Notes under the pieces: model-generated | What the model was told of the DNA's origin: nothing | The model's database searches: none | The model's input: only the letters and a program-made list of their open reading frames with translations | Shown here: positions 45,345 through 56,228 of the stretch, in pieces | Position numbering within the stretch: position 1 is the stretch's first letter | Layout: every line of letters begins with the position of its first letter | Assembly (NCBI GenBank): GCA_020796225.1 | Contig: CM036758.1 | Location: 29,585,099 to 29,649,098, forward strand | DNA: 64,000 nt | Origin: Arion vulgaris | Taxonomy: Eukaryota; Mollusca; Gastropoda; Stylommatophora; Arionidae | Direction: 5' to 3' | Made by a program: the position numbers and the translations under genes

Positions 45345-45515
45345 TTGTTCTTCTTCTTTCAACGTTCCATATCGTTCACTAGTTAACCACTCTGTGCGAT
45401 TTGTATGTGATCTGAGCGATTGTACGTTGTGCCAGTTATGCGCCTACAAGTGGCCAGCACATCCGATTTCTGTGTTATTACGACATGCGGTGTAGGTCGC
45501 AGTGGTATTCTCCCT
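45345..45515 (+). mobile_element. Repeat D copy with internal deletion
   Basis: Lacks the ttttatttactag segment between tccgatttctgtg and tacgacatgcggtgtagg. Confidence 0.82.
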
Positions 45516-45517
45516 TC

Positions 45518-45800
45518 TTCTTCTTTGCGTTCGTTCTATACGACCAATTTCAATCACTCTTTCTGATATGTTTGATCTTTGACAAGAACGTGTATACGTT
45601 GTACATTTGTTCGGTAGGCCCCTAAACGCATAGACTTCTAAACGTTTAGGACATTTGCATACGATTTCAGCCAAACCTGCTTGGTCGCCTCTTACGACAT
45701 GTATGGCAGGCAACAGTGTTTCTATTCCTTACACCCCAAATTTGTAATGGTAACCAACGGGCGGCAGTGGTACTATTCTCTGTTTCTCTGGCGGGACCCA
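45518..45800 (+). mobile_element. Repeat D2 copy (D-related)
   Basis: Head gcgttcgttctatacgacca and atctttgacaagaacgtg, middle tcggtaggcccctaaacgc, then the D core gtcgcctcttacgacatg and a tail with gcagtggtactattctctg and ggcgggaccc. It follows directly on a D copy. Confidence 0.75.
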
Positions 45801-45944
45801 GCAGTATACGGGAGATCAGAAGTCATATCTTCTCAGGATAAGTTGAGCTTATCCTCATAAACCATACATTCTAACTGTTTATACTCTGAACATTATTATA
45901 TTTCTAATTCTCTCACCATTTGTTATCTAATTGTCAATCTCTAA

Positions 45945-47225
45945 AAAAGATTCTGGAACAAGTCCTCAATCGCGTGATCGACCACCTGGAACATGATCTA
46001 TTTCTTGATACTTGATGTTTCAACAGAGTATGCAAAACAGCAGACAAGATACTTGCAACTCACCAACTACAGATGATATGTGGAAGATCATGGAAAAATG
46101 TAGTTGTCCAGACAAATTCATTAAGATCGTGAAACAGTTTCACAATGGCAGGATGGCACGTGTGTTTTGATCATGAGACGCTGTTGGATGAATTCCATGT
46201 CACCAACTGCGTCTGATAGTGCTGTGTATTGTCTCCTACACACTTTAGTATGATGTTTCCTGCAGTGCTCATTGCAACGCTTATTTGGAATGCGAGGAAC
46301 ATGGGGTAAAGATTAGATAGTGGACAGATGGTAATATATTCATTGTCACGAGGTTAAAATCCTCTCCCAAGATAAAAGAGTCAACCATCTCATAGCTGTT
46401 CTCTTCTGATGACTTCGCCGTCGCTACCAACTCTGAGGAAGGAATACAGACCTACAAAGTCAGAATTTAAATGGCATTTGATATGTTTAGTCTAACCATT
46501 AACAACAGGAAGACTAAGTTCATGTTTTAGAACACACCAAAAGAGCAGAACCATGTCCCAGTTCTCAATATTAAATACCAGCGTCTCATGCTAGCGGACA
46601 ACTTTGCATATCTTGGCGGCAACCTCTTCAGGTCGGCAAACATAGACTCAAGAATAGGATATCCAAAACCAATGCTGCTTTATGAATGCTGCTTTATGAA
46701 TGCTGCTTTATGAATGCTGCTTTATGAATGCTGCTTTATGAATGCTGCTTTATGAATACTGAGTGCTACTCTTTGTGAACGTAATAAGATAAGCGTAGCC
46801 ACACCGCTTAAGATTAGTGTGCCATTGTGCTCACCACGCAGATATACGCCAATGAGACAAGAATAGTGTATAGCAGACAATCCCGAATACTAAATCACTT
46901 CCACAACAATTGTCAACGTATACAAGTCAAAATAAAACGGCAGGACAAAATTCAAGATGTCGAGATCCACATAAGAGCCACGATTCCAAACATCAACACA
47001 TTGTCACAGAAGGAGCAGGGCACGCGGTTGCCTGATGAACGTATCCCAAAACATGGATGACAAGCTGGATATGAATAAACGATAGGATTATGGGTAAAAT
47101 AAAACGCTTCAATGGTGCTCTTAAAATGTCTCTAAAATGCTTGATGACAGACATCACGTGCTTGAAATTCCTTGCTCAAGATAGCCAAATGTGCCACTTA
47201 ACAACACAAGAAGAACTCTCATGAG
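45945..47225 (+). pseudogene. LINE E reverse transcriptase pseudogene
   Basis: The only piece reaching the RT catalytic motif. In shifting frames: WKIMEKCSCPDKFIKIVKQF + HNGRMARV, then ELLFSDDFAVATNSEEGIQT (the F/YxDD motif, here FSDD with both catalytic Asp kept), LTINNRKTKFMF, LADNFAYLGGNLFRSANIDS, RILNHFHNNCQRIQVKIKRQ and a KRFNGALKMSLKCLMTDITC + LKFLAQDS tail. Many stops. A 14-bp repeat (46676-46755) interrupts it after the YLGG block. Confidence 0.83.
46676..46755. repeat. Tandem repeat, 14 bp x 6, inside the LINE
   Basis: Unit aatgctgctttatg, expanded within the RT pseudogene. Confidence 0.94.
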
Positions 47226-47630
47226 AATCGCGGTACTGCTGAGGCGCAGATAAAACGAGCTGCACGAAAGACATCCATAAGTGCAACTCTGATCAGGTAT
47301 GCTCCCCACCTGTTGTATGGGATTGTGTTCCAGGATTGGACTCTACAGTCCCCTCCGCACACACCAGAGAGCTGCAACAATACAAGTTTGATGCTGTTGT
47401 TGCTGGTGAATAAACGGGTCAAATAATAATAATTTAAAATGTACATTTTGTAAAACTAAACTATCGTTACTGCATGTAGTAACGCTTTTTAGGTCGGTGT
47501 AGGACAGGTGGGAAGAGAGCCTGGGAAATTTAAAAACCGCATGGCTAGTGCAGTCGCTGCGAAGCTGTTCAGGTTAGGATTTTTCATTTTTTCTAACAAC
47601 AACAAAATATTCTTGTCATCACCGTGAATT
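47226..47630. other. Unassigned; possible LINE E remnant
   Basis: The minus-strand frame 47219-47446 has no domain. May continue from the LINE 3' region. Confidence 0.35.
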
Positions 47631-47631
47631 G

Positions 47632-47745
47632 AGCCGCGCGTTAATCCATTCTCTAACCTGCCCGAATCATTAGAGCAATGTAACCGCGCGTTAATCCATT
47701 CTCTAACCTTCCCGAATCATTAGAGCAATGGAACCGCGCGCTAAT
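47632..47745. repeat. ~49-bp repeat, 2.5 copies
   Basis: cgcgcgttaatccattctct followed by cccgaatcattagagcaatg. Confidence 0.88.
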
Positions 47746-47847
47746 TCATCCGGCTAGACGCTCGCCAATAATAATAATATATCGTTTTATTATTCGGCTG
47801 ATTTCTTCACAATTATTATATTTGTTTGTGACTTCGTTACGTGTCTC

Positions 47848-47935
47848 TGTTTAGTGAAGATATGGTGTTGGCCTCTGTTTAGTGAAGATATGGTGTTGGC
47901 CTCTGTTTAGTGAAGATATGGTGTTGGCCTCTCGC
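47848..47935. repeat. 28-bp tandem repeat x 3
   Basis: Unit gcctctgtttagtgaagata + tggtgttg. Confidence 0.92.
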
Positions 47936-48017
47936 TTTGATAGCACACTCAGTTAGTTTACCGTATCATACAATTAGAATATGTTTTAGTAGTCACTAAT
48001 CTTAGTATAGGTCAGAT

Positions 48018-48262
48018 CTTCATCTTCCTCGATGCTCTATATCGGCCACGTGTCAACCACTCTGTGTGATTTGTATGTGATCTGAGCCTAAGAACGATTG
48101 TACGTTGTGTCAGTTATACAAGTAGACCAGCACATCCGATTTCTGTGACGCTTTTTATTTACTAGGTTAGCTTCCCTATGCCACTTCTTCAGTCGACCCT
48201 AACGAAATGCCTTGTAGCTCGCAGTGTTGCTATTCTTTGCTCCCTTGGAACTCTGACACACA
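48018..48262 (+). mobile_element. Repeat D copy
   Basis: Blocks tcggccacgtgtcaaccact, gattgtacgttgtgtcagtt, atgctttttatttact-type (gacgctttttatttactagg) and tcgcagtgttgctattcttt. Confidence 0.85.
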
Positions 48263-48263
48263 C

Positions 48264-48567
48264 GGATGTAGATCAGATCAAGTTCCTAGTCGTATCCCGT
48301 GTAAAACTTATATCCCATGTTCAATTTGACCACGTTTAAGAACAACTCTTGGCAGTTGGAAACCAATATGAATACGCTGGAAAGTTTCCTTTGCATATTC
48401 TTCAAACTTTCGAAAACAATTCGTACAATTTTTTAACATTCTTATTCATGCTCACCGGTGCTACTGAGTTTGTGCACTGTCGTTGGAATCTTCCTGCATA
48501 ATAAAGATATCAAAGCATATATTTTTATTCACTAAAGTGCAGTGCTGACGGCCTGTCAATCAATTAA
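48264..48567 (+). mobile_element. SINE3 copy, head missing, diverged
   Basis: cccatgttcaatttgaccac, a diverged ggctggaaag block, caccggtgctactgagtttg, then a gtcaatcaattaat tail. More diverged than the other SINE3 copies. Follows directly on repeat D. Confidence 0.78.
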
Positions 48568-49150
48568 TACTTTAGTGGACATTTACATTAGGAACAAACT
48601 CTAAATTCAACAATAAAAATAATGCAAAATGTCACAATAAAAAGATTGTCAAATTTCACAATAAAAACGAGACAAAATCTCCCAGTAAAACATATTGTTC
48701 AATCTGAAACAAAAAAAATGAACATTAAATCAAATATCAATATATTCATGCCTAACCACACATTCAATGAACATTAATCCGTCTATAAAATTCAAATAAA
48801 TGTGAATTTGTCACTTGAGTGCTCGGATACACTTCACGCACGTTCTCACAAGCAGACTCTATCTGTGTGATAAACATCCTTGACATTCAGCAATGTGCCC
48901 ATCACGTCGTCAGTAAATATCGAAAAAATGACCCCAGTGTTTCCTATTTATTTGCTCACTCTTACGTTCCATGAAAGTGTACATAGCACTCATTGTGCTA
49001 ATTCTCTCGTACACGTAATATCAATATAACACGTTCTTCAGTTAGGTTACAGTCTGTTATGTTAATAAATAGAACAGTTATTGATAACATAACTGTTAAT
49101 TCACCAACGTATAATGCAATATTTTGAAGTTAGTTTAATAATATCTCCTG
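48568..49150. other. Unassigned AT-rich sequence
   Basis: Contains short irregular repeats of cacaataaaaa. No gene seen. Confidence 0.4.
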
Positions 49151-49164
49151 CAATAATGCTTTCA

Positions 49165-51206
49165 GATTTAGTAAGAATGGTCTGCGTATGTTGATGTTAT
49201 GTCTTAGACAATGCTGGGGATCTATTCGACGTAAGAATGGTCTGCGTATATTGATGTTATGTCTTAGACAATGCTGGGGATCTATTCGACGTAAGAATGG
49301 TCTGCGTATATTGATGTTATGTCTTAGACAATGCTGGGGATCTATTCGACGTAAGAATGGTCTGCGTATATTGATATTATGTCTTAGACAATGCTGGGGA
49401 TCTATTCGACGTAAGAATGGTCTGCGTATATTGATGTTATGTCTTAGACAATGCTGGGGATCTATTCGACGTAAGAATGGTCTGCGTATATTGATGTTAT
49501 GTCTTAGACAATGCTGAGGATCTATTCGACGTAAGAATGGTCTGCGTATATTGATGTTATGTCTTAGACAATGCTGAGGATCTATTCGACGTAAGAATGG
49601 TCTGTGTATATTGATGTTATGTCTTAGACAATGCTGGGGATCTATTCGACGTAAGAATGGTCTGCGTATATTGATGTTATGTCTTAGACAATGCTGGGGA
49701 TCTATTCGACGTAAGAATGGTCTGCGTATATTGATGTTATGTCTTAGACAATGCTGGGGATCTATTCGACGTAAGAATGGTCTGCGTATGTTGATGTTAT
49801 GTCTTAGACAATGCTGGGGATCTATTCGACGTAAGAATGGTCTGTGTATGTTGATGTTATGTCTTAGACAATGCTGAGGATCTATTCGACGTAAGAATGG
49901 TCTGCGTATATTGATGTTATGTCTTAGACAATGCTGGGGATCTATTCGACGTAAGAATGGTCTGTGTATATTGATGTTATGTCTTAGACAATGCTGAGGA
50001 TCTATTCGACGTAGAGAATGGTTCTGTCGTATATTGATGTGAGCATTGGACATTCCGAGGATCTATTCTGACGTAGATGGTCTGCTATTATTGAGTGTAT
50101 GTCTTAGACAAAGCTGGAGTCTATTCGACGTAAGAATGGCTGCGTATATTGATGTTAAATTAGAAATTGCTCGAGGATCTATTCGACGTAAGAATGGTCT
50201 GCGTATATTGATGTTATGTGCTAGACATGCTGGGACTATCGACGTTAATAATGAGTCATGATGATGTGATGTTATATGTCTAGACAATGCTGAATCTATT
50301 CGATTTGTAAGAATGGTCTGTATTGATGTTAGTCTAGACAGATGTGAGGATGCTATTCATGATATAGAATGGTCTCGTATATTGATGTTATGTCTAGCAA
50401 TGCTTGGGATCTATTCGACGCAATGAATGTCTGTTATGTTGATGTTTGTCTTAACAATGTTTAGATCTATTGAAGTCAAAAAGAATGGTCTGCGTAATTA
50501 TGATACATATGTTTTTAGACAATCTGAGGATCTATTCGACCCTAAGAATGGTCTTCGTATATTGATGTTAGTGCTCTGAGACAATGCTGGGGATCTATTC
50601 GACGTAAGAATGGTCTGTGTATGTTGATGTTATGTCTTAGACAATGCTGAGGATCTATTCGACGTAAGAATGGTCTGCGTATATTGATGTTATGTCTTAG
50701 ACAATGCTGAGGATCTATTCGACGTAAGAATGGTCTGCGTATATTGATGTTATGTCTTAGACAATGCTGGGGATCTATTCGACGTAAGAATGGTCTGTGT
50801 ATGTTGATGTTATGTCTTAGACAATGCTGAGGATCTATTCGACGTAAGAATGGTCTGCGTATATTGATGTTATGTCTTAGACAATGCTAGGGATCTATTC
50901 GACGTAAGAATGGTCTGCGTATATTGATGTTATGTCTTAGACAATGCTAGGGATCTATTCGACGTAAGAATGGTCTGCGTATATTGATGTTATGTCTTAG
51001 ACAATGCTGAGGATCTATTCGACGTAAGAATGGTCTGCGTATATTGATGTTATGTCTTAGACAATGCTAGGGATCTATTCGACGTAAGAATGGTCTGCGT
51101 ATATTGATGTTATGTCTTAGACAATGCTGAGGATCTATTCGACGTAAGAATGGTCTGTGTATGTTAATGTTATGTCTTAGACAATGCTGGGGATCTATTC
51201 GACGTA
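49165..51206. repeat. Satellite, 60 bp x ~34, ending in SINE3
   Basis: Unit: ggatctattcgacgtaagaa, tggtctgcgtatattgatgt, tatgtcttagacaatgctgg. Edges are almost identical copies; 50020-50580 is degraded by base losses and gains. Frames on both strands stay open because 60 is a multiple of three (for example a 307-codon minus frame). Confidence 0.97.
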
Positions 51207-51642
51207 GATGTTAGGTTCTTGTCTCTCGTGCCAAAGGTACCAGGTTCGCTCCCTCGTGGAGCCATCTGGATATTTTTCCAGAGATCCCTGATCTCAGTGT
51301 AGGTGAGATGGAGTACCTAGTCCTATCTGAGTTGGACGATAAAACGTAGGTCCCGTGTTCAATTTGAGCACGTAAAAGAACCTTGGCAGTTCAAAATCGA
51401 GAAGAACAGGCTGGAAAGCCGCTGCCCATGCAAAATTCACAAGAAAAGATTAAAATTAAAATTCCTACAAAAATATCTTCACCATCTTCAAAATTACATC
51501 AGGGACTCTCGCTGGTGATACGATGTTCATGAACTGCCGCTGAGATCTTCCTGTGTAAGAAATAGATCGGAGCACACATGGTTACTTACTAAGCGCAATG
51601 ATGATGATCATATCATCAATCAATCGATCAATCAATCAATCC
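51200..51642 (+). mobile_element. SINE3 copy at the array end
   Basis: From the last array unit (gacgta) straight into gatgttaggttcttgtctct, then the SINE3 B-box area accaggttcgctccctcgtg, body and tail (atcaatcaatcgatcaatca). The A-box part of the head is replaced by or diverged into array-like sequence. Confidence 0.9.
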
Positions 51643-52160
51643 TGCCCTAAGGCTTTCAGATTTAGTAAGAATGGTCTGTATTGATGTTATCAAAGCACAG
51701 ATGTAGGACTGAAGCTATTCATGATATCAAATGTAACTCATACAATACGACAAGCCACATGGAAAACCGTTCAGGGAGTAACAGTTTTCACGACAAGTGT
51801 TTCATTACAAATATATTCTATTTGATGCTGTTCATATATAATTATATGTTTAATACATCAATTGAAGTTACAAAATATAATTTTCAATTCTCCACATTAT
51901 GATACATGAAATAGTTCTCTAGTACTTAACATAAGAAAGTGATAATATAATTTCCTACACCATCAAATTATATTATATTAATAAACATTTTGTAAAATGT
52001 GCCATCACAGAGAAGGCTCAACGATGGGCCTAGTAAACATTAAAGACCTAAAACAGATAGCAACGAACCGCGAGACATGGAGAACTATGACCTCTGCCTA
52101 TGCGCCGCCCACAGGCCCAAGAGGAAAGACTAACTAACTAAAATGTGCTTTTAGTTTGCG
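51643..52160. other. Unassigned; one array-like scrap at 51655-51690
   Basis: tttagtaagaatggtctgta and ttgatgttat echo the 60-bp array and its left edge at 49168, so array sequence resumes briefly after SINE3. Confidence 0.55.
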
Positions 52161-52164
52161 TGAA

Positions 52165-52400
52165 AATACATGACAGAAAAGTATTTCCTACCAACACTTT
52201 GTTACCAGTGCCAAACTTGGTCTCTTACAGCAACACACCACAGAAAGTTCACCACATGTGAAATGAAATGCTTGAGGAAGGCAGTGGGTGTCACCAGGAA
52301 AGATAGACTACGAAATGAGGACATCAGAAGCAGAGTGAGCATAACCATCCACCGAATACATTGAAAGACAACAAATGTAGTTGTTTGGACATTTAATGAG
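52165..52400 (+). pseudogene. LINE B fragment
   Basis: Frame 52170-52364: FLPTLCYQCQTWSLTATHHR, KFTTCEMKCLRKAVGVTRKD, RLRNEDIRSRVSI, then a decayed FGHLMRME block. Clear relative of 3360-3958. Confidence 0.85.
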
Positions 52401-52710
52401 AATGGAATAAAACCGACCACCAATAACAAAATACAATAAAAAGAGATCAAGTACCAGAACCAAGGGAAGACGAAAAAAAAGGTGATAGACAATATCAAGA
52501 CCGCACTAAATAAACACGGATATAACACAACAGGGCGATTCATCTGGCTCTGGAACGTAATTTAAAGCTCACACGTTAACGGCAGAGTAGACAACCAATT
52601 CCATCATGCACCTGGGGAGAGACAATAAACAATAAACAAATCATCAAATAGAATAAATAACAATCAACGTTTCAAACATATATACTAAGCTTCAGTATGC
52701 TATATTTCAG

Positions 52711-52855
52711 TAAGGCCTTGTTGGTCGAAACGTTGCTGTATTTTGTCATTGTTTTTGTAATTTGTAAAACTACAGTACTTTGTAATTACGTGTTATGCTA
52801 TATTTGTATGTTATATCATGGCAATGTTTATTCAGTTTTACTGTAGCTTCAAGAC
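52711..52855. mobile_element. Solo Penelope-like terminal arm
   Basis: taaggccttgttggtcgaaa, gtaaaactacagtactttgt, attacgtgtta and cagttttactg match the arm at 32216-32320 in the same orientation. Confidence 0.85.
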
Positions 52856-53270
52856 TGAATCCTCTAAATCTCATTCAATCTGATATTACCACATCCAATC
52901 TGTAACACTTCCTCATATCGTTATCTTATCTACATCTACCTTTCAATGTTGATACAAGTTTGAAGATATTGAAATTGATTTGTTTTGACAGAAAATACAA
53001 ATGTAATAAAATAATGTAAAGGTGATTTGTATAAAAATTTCTCACCGGAAGACTAAATCTAGCTCGTGGCGTTATCTGGTGAAAATCAGATAACCTCATT
53101 TTCTAGAGATCTGTAGAGTTTCCTATCACCAAAGGAAATTTAGGAAATGCAATATATATATATGGAACATTTGTTGAGATCGACTAATGGTGATGTTATG
53201 GAAAAGCAACAGCGGTCAACTAAATCAGACCAAATCTGGTTGTAAATTGAAATCAATGGCTTATGTCTCA
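52856..53270. other. Unassigned sequence
   Basis: No element recognised. Confidence 0.4.
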
Positions 53271-53372
53271 ACTCAGTTTGTTCTGCGCTAAGTCAGTTTG
53301 TTCTGCGCTAAGTCAGTTTATTCTGCGATAAGTCAATTTGTTCTGCGATCAGTCAATTTGGTCTGTTTAGCT
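53270..53372. repeat. 20-bp tandem repeat x 5
   Basis: Unit cagtttgttctgcgctaagt with substitutions. Confidence 0.9.
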
Positions 53373-53399
53373 ACTTTCTCCTGTTTTAAATTAGTTGAT

Positions 53400-53648
53400 T
53401 ATGTGTAGTCAGTGTTCCGTGCGTAGTATGTGTGTTTTGTATATAGCCAGTGTGTTATGTGTGTATTCAGTGTTTTATGTGTGTGTTCAGTGTGTTCTGT
53501 GTGTGTTCAGTGTGTTCTGTGTGTGTTCAGTGTTTATTGTGTGTGTTCAGTGTGTTCTGTGTATGTTATGTGTGTGTTCAGTGTGTTCTGTGTGTGTTAT
53601 GTGTGTGTTCTGTGTGTGTTCTGTGTGTGTTATGTGTGTAGTCAGTGT
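53400..53648. repeat. GT-rich repeat, ~20 bp irregular
   Basis: Units of tgtgtgttcagtgtgttctg. Cysteine/valine-rich frames across it are artefacts. Confidence 0.92.
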
Positions 53649-53719
53649 GCTCGGTCTGCACCTATTTGACTCTGTTTTTTGCCGCGCAGACCAGCCTAGC
53701 TTATGGTGAAAATACTGGT

Positions 53720-53960
53720 CTCATCATCATCAGGTGCCGTGCTGGCTGGCGTAGGAGATCATGGATCTCCACAAATCTCTGTCGTTGGTGTTTACTATCA
53801 TCTCAGATGTTGACGCTCTACCGTGCCATGAAGTCAGGCTATCAAAACATTTTCTCTCTCTGTCTTCCCCTGTCTCGTCTACCCTCGATTTGACCGGTTG
53901 TCACAATGTGTTCTAAACCTCCCTTCCTCATCTCATGCCCGAAAAATTATGACTGCCTCT
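53720..53960 (-). pseudogene. LINE C tail fragment
   Basis: Plus-strand blocks ggttgtcacaatgtgttcta and catcatcatcaggtgccgtg are the reverse complement of the LINE C tail; on the minus strand GHEMRKGGLEHIVTTGQIEG can be read. Confidence 0.75.
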
Positions 53961-54225
53961 TTCTTATTTTGATGATAAGCTTATCTATCTATCTATCTAT
54001 CCAGTCTCTAATCCTGTTTTGCCTTTCAGCGAAAGGAGCAAGCCTCTCTATGTTTCTTGTCTTCTTTTCTCAAGTCCTCATTTGCCTCACTGCCTTATTA
54101 GAGTAAGATGGGATTTCTAGAACGGGTCTTATGTGTGCTCTTCATAAACAGTGTCTTTTGTCACCTCTGTTATCTCTGAGATCCACCTTTTGCGTGCACG
54201 ACCTTTTGATTTGTATTAACTTTAT

Positions 54226-55075
54226 CTGAGTACCAGTTTCGTGTATCTGAGTACCAGTTTCGTGTATCTGAGTACCAGTTTCGTGTATCTGAGTACCAGT
54301 TTCGTGTATCTGAGTACCAGTTTCGTGTATCTGAGTACCAGTTTCGTGTATCTGAGTACCAGTTTCGTGTATCTGAGTACCAGTTTCGTGTATCTGAGTA
54401 CCAGTTTCGTGTATCTGAGTACCAGTTTCGTGTATCTGAGTACCAGTTTCGTGTATCTGAGTACCAGTTTCGTGTATCTGAGTACCAGTTTCGTGTATCT
54501 GAGTACCAGTTTCGTGTATCTGAGTACCAGTTTCGTGTATCTGAGTACCAGTTTCGTGTATCTGAGTACCAGTTTCGTGTATCTGAGTACCAGTTTCGTG
54601 TATCTGAGTACCAGTTTCGTGTATCTGAGTACCAGTTTCGTGTATCTGAGTACCAGTTTCGTGTATCTGAGTACCAGTTTCGTGTATCTGAGTACCAGTT
54701 TCGTGTATCTGAGTACCAGTTTCGTGTATCTGAGTACCAGTTTCGTGTATCTGAGTACCAGTTTCGTGTATCTGAGTACCAGTTTCGTGTATCTGAGTAC
54801 CAGTTTCGTGTATCTGAGTACCAGTTTCGTGTATCTGAGTACCAGTTTCGTGTATCTGAGTACCAGTTTCGTGTATCTGAGTACCAGTTTCGTGTATCTG
54901 AGTACCAGTTTCGTGTATCTGAGTACCAGTTTCGTGTATCTAATTACCAGTTTCGTGTATCTGAGTACCAGTTTCGTGTATCTGAGTACCAGTTTCGTGT
55001 ATCTGAGTACCAGTTTCGTGTATCTGAGTACCAGTTTCGTGTATCTGAGTACCAGTTTCGTGTATCTGAGTACCA
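54226..55075. repeat. Minisatellite, 21 bp x ~40
   Basis: Unit tatctgagtaccagtttcgt + g, with a single variant unit at about 54940 (taattaccag). It gives a 290-codon frame of YLSTSFV. Diverged units follow to 55155. The near-perfect identity implies very recent expansion. Confidence 0.98.
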
Positions 55076-55159
55076 GTTCTTTTGTACCTTGTTATCTGAG
55101 TACCGTTTCGTGACGACCTTTTGTATTGATTACCAGTTTATCTGAGTACCAGTTTCTGG

Positions 55160-55905
55160 CTGGGGACAGCAAAAGGCTAACGGAGAGCGAACCCAGTAAA
55201 CGCTGGTTGAAACTAAACACACCACCGAAGGATAAGCACTGAGCTACAATAGTACTGAGGCTTGTGCACGTACATCCGTTCTGATGTTTGGCTGTTTATA
55301 TATCACAATAGAATGATAAAAACGGCTTAAGAACGATCGTGAGAGAGAGAGAGAGAGACCGTAACTTCAGTCGTCTCTTACTAAAGAAAAAAACCTGGCC
55401 AGCAATGGCGGAATGCGGGAGGGCCATTCAGAGTCAGAACTGTTTGATTCTGAACACGACTTTGCTAGCGCATTTCTGTCATGTTTGGTCGGGTATTTTC
55501 CGGTTTCGTTTGCCGAGCTACTGAGTTAGTGCTTGAGCAACGCTGTGAGCTATGAATGTTACATGGAATGCTTTTGTTGTGTCAACCTGCGTTTGTTGTG
55601 TGTTAGTGTGTATTCAGAAAATGCGGACAGCGGTTATGACGAATGCAGTTATATTGCAGTGCAGAAAGCTGGATTTTGTCGTGATTGATGTTCCCTTCGA
55701 CAAGAATTGCAATTCAAGTGATGAACAGTTTTATGTTGCTACATTAGGGACGACATATGCATTTTATGCGGTGCAGGTTGCTTTTTGTGGCGGTACTTGG
55801 CTGTTCCATTCTGGAATTAGTTCACGCAGGAAACATTTCACAGTTGTTAGAATTTCGTATGATTTTCATTGGCACAGGAGCGGAGCAATTATGGGGTGAC
55901 CGGTT
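55160..55905. other. Unassigned, possible decayed coding region
   Basis: A (GA)n run at 55340-55360 is followed by ~500 bases with fewer stops. Two overlapping frames read SELFDSEHDFASAFLSCLVG (around 55430-55490) and VVIDVPFDKNCNSSDEQFYV (around 55680-55740). Neither matches a family I can name. It could be an old retroelement or a host exon remnant. Confidence 0.3.
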
Positions 55906-55909
55906 GCAG

Positions 55910-56100
55910 TGAAGTTGGAACCGTACTTATGAACTATATATCGGAGTAACATTGTTCTTCGTGACTTACTATCTGTTGGTAATCTGGTTATGTGACCGAA
56001 CCATTCAATTTGTTGTTGTTTTTATTTCGTTCAGTACTGATGTTGTACACACTATTTTCCTGATGTCTTCATTTCTAAACTGGTCTCTTCTTGATCGACC
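55910..56100 (-). pseudogene. LINE B-type fragment
   Basis: Minus-strand translation: RRDQFRNEDIRKIVCTTSVL + NEIK, then a decayed EWFGHITRLPTDS block, as at 9065-9240. Confidence 0.72.
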
Positions 56101-56102
56101 TG

Positions 56103-56228
56103 AAAATACTAGTCAAACTTTGAATGTAGTCCAACGGAATGCCATCAATATCTATTTGAACAATGAAAATACTAGTCAAACTTTGAATGTAGTCCAACGG
56201 AATGCCATCCATATCTATTTGAACAATG
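56103..56228. repeat. Two tandem 62-bp units
   Basis: actagtcaaactttgaatgt, agtccaacggaatgccatc and atatctatttgaacaatgaa occur twice. Confidence 0.93.

Noticed and set aside
44626..45495. 289-codon plus-strand open frame
   Set aside because: Covers two blocks of a 32-bp repeat and part of repeat D; no domain, and composition follows the repeat.
49130..50053. 307-codon minus-strand frame of basic repeats
   Set aside because: Exactly follows the 60-bp array; the opposite strand is equally open.
53395..53709. Cysteine-rich frames resembling small secreted peptides
   Set aside because: Derived from a GT-rich microsatellite in three frames.
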